Positions 57,534 through 64,000 of a stretch of DNA of 64,000 nt are shown in pieces. The position numbers and the translations under genes are program-made. A model generated the notes under the pieces. That model was not told the origin of the DNA, searched no databases, and was given only the letters and a program-made list of their open reading frames with translations. The number at the start of each line of letters is the position of its first letter. Position 1 is the first letter of the stretch. Origin of the DNA: Annona cherimola (Eukaryota; Streptophyta; Magnoliopsida; Magnoliales; Annonaceae); assembly GCA_030490835.1 (NCBI GenBank), contig CM059977.1, positions 20,999,335 to 21,063,334 on the forward strand, written 5' to 3'.

Positions 57534-59202
57534 TGTTGGAAACAATGCTTCAAAACAAAACAAAATTGACCAAAGATTGAGTTTTGATGATTAACAAAGA
57601 CTAATTTGAGTATATCAAGTATACTAATGAGTTTGCAAAATGTTTTAAGGAACTGAAATAGTCAAGTCGATTCCCAAGTCGACTTGGACTTCGACTTAGG
57701 GTGAAGTCGATCCCAAAGTTGACTCAACTATCGACTTGAGAAAGAACCTCAAAGGCAAAATCAACTTGCAGGTGAAGTCGCATCTCAAGTCGACTTCACA
57801 TGCGACTTGGGAAGCCAAGTCGCAAACGAAGTCGACCTCGCTATCGACTTCAAACATGAAAAACTGTCCAGAGCTGAATTTTGGGGCACGAAGCTGCCCA
57901 AGTCGCAGGCCAAGTCGACTCCAGGTGTGACTTGGGTGAAGTCGCAGACAAAGTCGACTTCATCCGCGACTTGAGAAGTTCAGACTTCGAAGATGCAGTT
58001 TCAAAGCCTATTCAAAGAATCTCTCACTCAAGTTCAAAGCAAAGATTCAAGATGGAGATCAAATCAAGTCTATCAAGTCTTAAAGACCAACTGAGTCAAA
58101 TGCAACGCAAGGCGCATGATTCAACCAAGCAGGACTCAAGCTCTCCTAAGAATCATCAAGAAAAAAAGCCAAGCAAGATAGAGGAAGATCAAATGAAGAT
58201 CAAGGCATTATTGGCGAAGACCAAGTCAAGTCGCAACCCAAGTCGACTCCATGGTCGACTTGAGTTGAAGTCGGAAGCCAAAGTCGACTCAAGACTCAGA
58301 CTTGGAAACTGACAAGGTGAAGTCACACCTGAAGTCGACTTCACCTGCGACTTGGGTCAAGTCGATGCCCAAGTCGACCCTGACTGAAACTTGAAGTTGC
58401 GACGGAGAAGCGAAGTCGCACCTGAAGTCGACTCCATCTGCGACTTAGACGAAGTCGCATCCGAAGTCGACTCCACATGCGACTTGGGTCGCAACGGTCG
58501 GATTTTATTCGAACGTTGGCGCATTAAATGCGCGCCACCTACCCTCTAACGTTCGGATACCCTCCAAAATTATAAAAGGCATTCATGGTGGACGAGGGAA
58601 GTAGATGAGAATCATTAAGTGTGCACAACTACCATCTACAAGAGCTTTAAAGAGATCAAGCCAATTAAAGAGGAAGAACTTTGCTTCAAACTGCAAGAGC
58701 TCAACTACTGATCATTCAAAGCCAATTCAACAAGTTCTTCTCTGCGCCAAACTGTTTCTACACACCTGTAAAGTGTAGTTTTCTTATTGTTTCTTTTGTA
58801 TGTGTTAAACTTGATTTAGTTTGAGGAACTAAGATCAAGTGCAAGCAAAGTAGTGTGTGATTGAAGTGTAACTCATCACCTACTTGTGCTGTGATTTGTT
58901 GATGCCTCCTAGAGCTGGAATCTAGAAGAGAGCAGTGGCTCTAATTGTATTAAGAGAATACAATAGTGGAACCCAAGTCACAAGGAGTGTGAGCTTGGAA
59001 GAGTGGAGTAGGGAGGTTGCCCGAACCACTATAAAAATCCTGTGTGTTTGATTTATATTCCTGCTCTCTACATTATATTATTTTCCATTTCATTTCTTCA
59101 TTAAGGGGACTAGATTAATCCGGGGTTAAGTTTCTGTTATAAATTTTAAATACCCAATTCACCCCTCCCCTCTTGGGTTTTGCCTTCAACTCGGGACCAA
59201 CA
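57534..59202 (+). mobile_element. Solo LTR, 1,669 bp, perfect 5-bp target duplication
   Basis: Starts TGTTGGAAACAATG and ends CTCGGGACCAACA. ATATA flanks both sides (57,529-57,533 and 59,203-59,207). A TATA box TATAAAA lies at 58,571-58,577 with a plausible leader downstream. Positions 57,660-57,980 and 58,210-58,490 contain a dense array of AAGTCG/CGACTT units. A 143-codon frame across the array (57,881-58,312) is judged accidental. The size and TG..CA ends fit a Ty1/copia LTR. I suspect the SIRE/Maximus lineage but cannot confirm it. Confidence 0.9.
57660..58490 (+). repeat. AAGTCGACTT-type degenerate array in the LTR
   Basis: Many variants of a short phrase: AAGTCGCA, 4-8 variable bases, AAGTCGACTT or AAGTCGACTC, and TGCGACTTGGG. 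The core AAGTCGACTT is palindromic, and flanking GCGACTT/AAGTCGC are mutually complementary, so the array can fold many ways. The array is also present in the inverted LTR at 52,870-53,110 with different unit number and order. Confidence 0.8.
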
Positions 59203-60846
59203 ATATATACCCACATAGTTTCATCGATATTGCAGATATACCCACATAGTCTCACAAATTGCATATTACCCCCACATACTTTCACCGAAATTGCGTATTA
59301 CCCCCACGTCGTTAACTGCCGTTATATTTTTGAAAAATGATGAAAATTCTCTCAACCATAGTTTCACAAAATTACATATCGCCCCATGAAGATGAGGTTA
59401 TTTTCAATATTTTTGAAAATATAATAGCAGATATTAACGGCGTGAAGGTAATACACAATTTCGGTGAAACTATGTGGGGGTAATATGCAATTTGTGAAAC
59501 TACGTGGGTATATCTGCAATATCGATGAAACTATGTGGGTATATATGAAATTTACCCTGCATGTAAATGTCATATAACTAAATATTAGTATGTGTTTATA
59601 AGAAATATCTTTACCTCTTTATAGCTTTTTAAACGTCTCGCTATTCGAAGGAGCTGAAAGAGAAAGGTTAATGAAATCAAATGCAGTCTTCATTGCCTTA
59701 CCCCAAAAAGATTTTGATAACTTTGCATGAGCGAGCTTATATTTGACTCTTTTACAAATGTTTCTGTTCATTGATTCTTTTTGTCACATCATTTTGTTGA
59801 GGCATTTTGAGAACTGCATTATCAAGTCTAATACTACCTTTATTGTAGTACCTTTCAAATGGTCCTTTATAAGCATGATCACACTTTAATTTCTTTCCCA
59901 TTTCTCTTTCAACATGACATGAAAGTGCTCGAAAATACTTGAAACTTCATCTTTGCCTTTAATCACATATGCCCATACTTTTTTAAAATATCATTAATAA
60001 AAGTAATAAAATATGTATCACCATAAGGTATGCACCAAATCAAGTAAATCATGCCTTTATGTTGAGGGAATTTAAGAAAACATGTATATTGTTTATCTAG
60101 TAAATAATCAGTGCATGATTATAGTGGCAAACTTTTATTCAAAAATTCCCTTTAGCAAGAATATTCAGACTTTTCTTATTCATGTGACTAAGTTGCTTGT
60201 TCCATAGCTCTAAGGAGCATTCATGCTCCACTGCATTCACTTCTCCCTTGGTGATCTTCAAGTAAGTTTTGTAAAGGGTGTCGGTCTTCTTTTCCTAGCT
60301 AAGATAAGGAGGCTTTTCATTAGTCTTCATTTACTACCATCAAAGTGATAATTATACTTATCATTGTCTAACTATCCCGTAGAGATCAAATTAAACTGAA
60401 GTTTTAAAATATGCTTAACATCTTTCAACAATAGTTTGCATCCTAAGTGTGCCTCTAGCCAAACATCATCAACATCGTGAATCTTTCATCTTTTATCAAT
60501 TTTCATCGTCACATAGACAAAAATTACCACTAGTGCAAAATGAGAGGAACTCTCTGCATGAAATAACATGTGAAAAGTTGTAGGATTTTATTCACGTGGA
60601 CACATCATTGACATGATAATTAACATAATAGGATATAATGATGTCATCTTCGAATACAACTGCTGCTTTCTTTCTTTTATTTATTTTTTCTTGTTTTCTT
60701 CCTCTCTTTTTGACTTTTTACATTCTTTAATTATATATCTAGCTTACCACAATGATGACATTTGATGCTTCTTAATTTTGATCTTTCTCTTGATTTATCA
60801 TAATTGCATTTAGGCTTGTCACAATCATTATTATTGCGAGAATATT

Positions 60847-63800
60847 TGTAATAACCCAACCTTAACACATTAACTAGATGTGGCATGCAGAATTTTTGAC
60901 TATTGAATTATTGAACATTTGATGTGTTAGTTAACTTAGTTGATGTGGTCAATTGACTTGTTGATTTTAACTTGTTGACTAAGGTGGGTTATTATAATTT
61001 AAGAAAAATGATGAGCTAATTAATTCGTAATTCAAATTAATATATTTTTAAAAAGTTAGATGGTTGAAAATATGGTGTGTAGTTTATAGGTAGTGGGTTC
61101 AAATTATATCTTAGTAGAAATTAAATAATTATTTTTAGTAATTAAGGCATGTGGGGCCCACAAAAGATAAGATTTTATTGTTAAATTTTAAGACTAAAAA
61201 TTAACAATCGAAAAGAATCTCATAAGAGGTGGCGTGTGAAGATGAGGGGTCGTAGTGGATTATTATAAATAGGAGTTAGGTGAAAAGAAAAGTTGATATA
61301 CAATTATGCAGATTACTGAGGAGGAGAAAAGAGCATCAAAAAATCCATTCACGGGTTCTACAAGCAAGTAAAGAAATAATTAAATTTCTTTTATAACTAC
61401 GCATATTACATGTATAAAATGATTGATGACAAGAGAGTATTTGAGATAGATGAGAATGATTTGGTGATTTTTTATTTAATCGTAGAGATAGGTGGATAAT
61501 TATTGTTTCTATGAGTTTTTGAGAAGTATAACTGGGCATAAATAAGTTTATAAATTGTAGATTTGTAAGTCGTTCATTTTGATTTATTTTCATAGAATCA
61601 TCTATTAATTGTTTGTTCTATTTTATTATCTATGGAATAAAGATATTGAAATGGTCCAATACGTAGAAAAATTAAATTTGATTTATAATTATTGTGCACA
61701 TATTATTAATATTTTATATAATATGAGAATAATTGTGTGTGATGGGATGGGATTACTCTTGCAACATATTATTAATAAACGACAGGTGCTGCTATTATAA
61801 AGGAATTTCATATTGAGAAGGAAACCAATATTTGTGTTAATTGATAGAGATGATTTTAAATTGGTTAATTGGAACGATAAATTATTTTAACATAAATCTT
61901 TATTAATATTGAAGTTAATCTGGTATCAAATTTATTAATATTTCGGTAATAGTCGTACATATGTTGCAAGATAAATCATAAATGATTAACTTATCTTAAA
62001 AATATTTGTTGATAATTTGTCATCAATATACTGTATATTAAATCATATTTTCATGTGTAATGCAGTAATATTATGTAATATGCGTGTTAGGGTTGGGGAC
62101 GGTCGTTATATAAAATATTATATATATATATAGTGGCCATTAAGGTGGAAATTCTGTTATTTAATTAGTTATTTATATTAAAGTGTGTCAATTCCACTTT
62201 TGTCTAGTGACTTTTGCATAATTAATTGTGGTGGAATCTAAAGATATTAGTGTGCTAGGTGTTTTAAAATTAATTATGAAAAGTTATTTAGAAGTGGAAG
62301 ACCATACTTAAGGTGAAATACGAATGTGAAGTTGAAGGAAGTCCACACATGGTATCCCTGCCACACTTCGTTAACCTCCAACTTATTTAATTAAAGTACG
62401 AAAGAGCATAATATGATGCCAGTGGTGTTATAGGTTCATGGAGATATTTAATAATTTATTTTGGAATGTTTATGGCTGGATTTTCATTGCTACGGGCATA
62501 CGAATCATATATGATATATCCTATTATTGTGGATATATGTTGAATATTTAATACATATCAAATAGATTCAGGTAACTTTGCCAGTAAAAGTTTTTATCTT
62601 ACGATCAATAGCAAAGATTGTCATGTCAGGTTAGCAGCCGGTGCTATAAAAATTACTATCATATTTTTTTATAAATTCTGAAAATATATTAAAAATAGCG
62701 ACTCCACTTAAGTGGGAAATAACTTATAATGATGATGACGATCAAATATATTTAGGTGGATGTTCGTAGAATTAATTTATAGAATATAAATTAATTATTG
62801 ATGCTATATAATACCCTTGTAGTTAGAATTAAAGGAAATTAATGGTGTATAATATGTATTCCTAAATATGCACATGAATGGTTATTTTATATTCAACGGA
62901 CGTTAAGGCTGGTAGTATATTGGATAAATTATTCGTAATGGTTAGACTTATAAGTATGATTTAATACCTAGTGAATATTTGAGGTTATTAAAAAATAAAA
63001 TTTTTATATTTCTCTTGGTAGCTATATAATTAATTTGCTTAATATAAATTAATTATTTGATGGTTGAAATTAATATAAAATAATTCTTGTAATGATTATT
63101 ATTACGAGTATTATTTTTTAAGTGGATATTTTGGTCCGATTATCATGGCATAGGATAAAGTAATTTATTTTATCACGGGAGGATAAATTCATGAATTGTA
63201 ATTAAGATTTTTAATATTTTATTATATCATGCAAAATAATTTAAATAAAAGGAGTGAGATTCGATATGAATTTGGTATACTAGAATGAAGTGAATATTGG
63301 TCAGAATTAGTATATTAGAACATGCAGGGTAGATTATTTTGTGTTCTATTCGTTTTAATATTTTGGAAACTTGGTAGTCATGATGGAAGTATTTTTATTG
63401 AATTTATTAAATTAAATTCAATAAGATTAGTTCAACATAATTAAATGTGTATGCCAAAGCATTTGATTTGTAATTGGGTTGGTATAATTGATATGGTGCT
63501 TGAGCAGGTTGTGTGTATAATATATCATGATTATTTGTTATGTGAAACGGATTCACACATATGAAACTCTGAGGATATGTATATTGATTCTCATTTAATT
63601 TCTCAATAGGTCTTATGAATGATAGAATGTAACTTTAGAATGCCTTGTTATAGACAATTGTTTTTATTTTGATAGGTTGTGGTGAGTTCTTTTATAAACT
63701 GAGGGTGTGTTTGGTTTGAGGTAAAATTTTTGATGAAAAGTTTTTGGAGTAGAAGTTGTCAAATCAATAGAAAGTGATGTGATATAATAGGAATAATGAT

Positions 63801-64000
63801 GAGTAGTAAAGAGAATAAAGTTAAAATAGATAGGTTAGTTGTATGGGTAGTTGTGTAGAAATGATTGAAAAGTAGGATAGTTTGTATAGAAAAATGTGAA
63901 AAAATAATTAAAAAATAGAATAATTATGGAGAGTGAAAAGTTTTAGGGTGTGTTTGTTTAGGATATAAACATGTCAACAAAAACTTTTCAATCTAAAACT
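60847..64000 (+). mobile_element. Long gypsy-type LTR, same family as 32,860-36,962, runs off window
   Basis: Starts TGTAATAACCCAACC at 60,847 inside the copia gag region. TATA box in 'ggattattataaatagg' (about 61,265), then a leader with 'aaaatccattcacgggttct' matching the complement of 36,415. Further matches to the complement of the 32.9-37.0 kb LTR: 'gcagccggtgctataaaaa' (62,633) and 'ggatatgtatattgattctc' (63,572). The rest is AT-rich and non-coding. The end is not in the window, so the target duplication cannot be checked. Confidence 0.65.
63703..64000. mobile_element. Two GGGTGTGTTTG-family MITEs, one inside the other
   Basis: A reverse-orientation member starts at 63,703 (GGGTGTGTTTGG...GATGAAAAGTTTTTGGAG) and matches the complement of 11,779-12,069 up to 'gtgaaaagttttag'. 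There, at 63,946, a second, forward-orientation member begins (GGGTGTGTTTGTTTAGG...AAACTTTTCAATCTAAAACT) and runs off the window. Confidence 0.8.

Larger units (their letters stand above)
57518..59557. mobile_element. MULE-type MITE with perfect 10-bp target duplication
   Basis: Ends GGGTAAATTTCATATA and TATATGAAATTTACCC; long inverted arms with 'tacccacatagtttcatcga' and 'tcgatgaaactatgtgggta', and 'attacccccaca' and 'tgtgggggtaat'. Flanked by TGCATGTAAA at 57,508-57,517 and 59,558-59,567, identical. Without the solo LTR inserted near its left end the MITE is about 366 bp. It sits in the integrase-RT part of the copia body. Confidence 0.9.
56060..60846 (-). pseudogene. Ty1/copia retrotransposon body, decayed and interrupted
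   Basis: Read on the minus strand from 60,846: gag zinc knuckle KCHHCGKL (about 60,730-60,755), protease-side remnants, LKDVKHILKLQFNLIST and ELWNKQLSHMNKKSLNILAK (GAG-pre-integrase, about 60,160-60,215), integrase remnants with AKLSKSFWGKAMKTA (about 59,690-59,740). After the inserted elements come EEFGYILWDLIDKKI (about 57,400-57,445), the reverse transcriptase block VKATFPHADLEEKIYMEQPK (about 56,730-56,790) and an RNase H trace IDVDWASQ (about 56,130). Many stops and frameshifts. Neither LTR of this element is evident. The 5' side is cut by the LTR at 60,847. Confidence 0.85.

Noticed and set aside
57881..58312. 143-codon plus-strand open frame
   Set aside because: It lies entirely inside the LTR and is made of the AAGTCG repeat array; the repeat keeps one frame free of stops. 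No domain and no homologue expected.
1..64000. CRISPR arrays, operons, Shine-Dalgarno sites
   Set aside because: The window is plant nuclear DNA with spliced genes; no regularly spaced identical repeats of CRISPR type were seen.
1..64000. tRNA or rRNA genes
   Set aside because: I saw no segment with a convincing cloverleaf or rRNA core on reading, but a covariance-model scan (tRNAscan-SE, Infernal) was not possible, so short RNA genes may be missed.

Overview
The window is AT-rich nuclear DNA of a flowering plant. The evidence is a 15-exon dynamin-related gene with plant-type introns, intronless plant BAHD acyltransferases, and a dense layer of plant retrotransposon and MITE remains. Most of the sequence is transposon-derived or unassigned; only three coding genes look intact. 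All identifications come from reading translations and repeats by eye, with no database search.

Region 1 (1-15.5 kb) is intergenic. It holds several foldback (MULE/Harbinger-like) MITEs, one Ty1/copia RNase H fragment (about 9.3-9.9 kb, minus strand) and stretches with no recognisable gene. Region 2 (15,548-23,345, plus) is a complete DRP1-type dynamin gene, closest to DRP1E, encoding 618 aa. It has one GC-AG intron, a MITE in intron 6 and a 9-residue in-frame tandem duplication. Region 3 (23.3-27.4 kb) contains a decayed Ty3/gypsy integrase and a foldback MITE.

Region 4 (27.4-52 kb) is a segmentally duplicated BAHD acyltransferase locus. Two copies are intact and nearly identical (28,733-29,992 and 41,044-42,303, 419 aa each). 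There are also two disrupted pseudogenes and one 5' stub. Fragments of a DRP1 gene, always the intron 11 to exon 12 (sometimes exon 13) part, travel with them. Units were first duplicated in tandem. Part of the block (39-41 kb) was then inverted and copied to 46.5-49 kb, giving a large imperfect palindrome around a 4-kb centre made of LTR and MITE sequence. MULE-like elements later inserted independently into the two pseudogenes, and a gypsy-type solo LTR broke one of them.

Region 5 (52-64 kb) is nested transposons: a solo LTR next to a LINE 3' end, another DRP1 fragment, and a decayed minus-strand copia element. The copia element contains a MITE with a perfect 10-bp target duplication, and that MITE contains a solo LTR with a perfect 5-bp target duplication. 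A long gypsy-type LTR of the same family as the one at 32.9-37.0 kb cuts into the copia gag region, and it is itself hit by MITEs at the window end.

The working genes are probably one membrane-remodelling GTPase (DRP1E-like) and two acyl-CoA-dependent acyltransferases of specialised metabolism. They are neighbours, but nothing suggests a shared pathway. The most notable feature is the palindromic BAHD/DRP1 fragment block, which could produce hairpin RNA.
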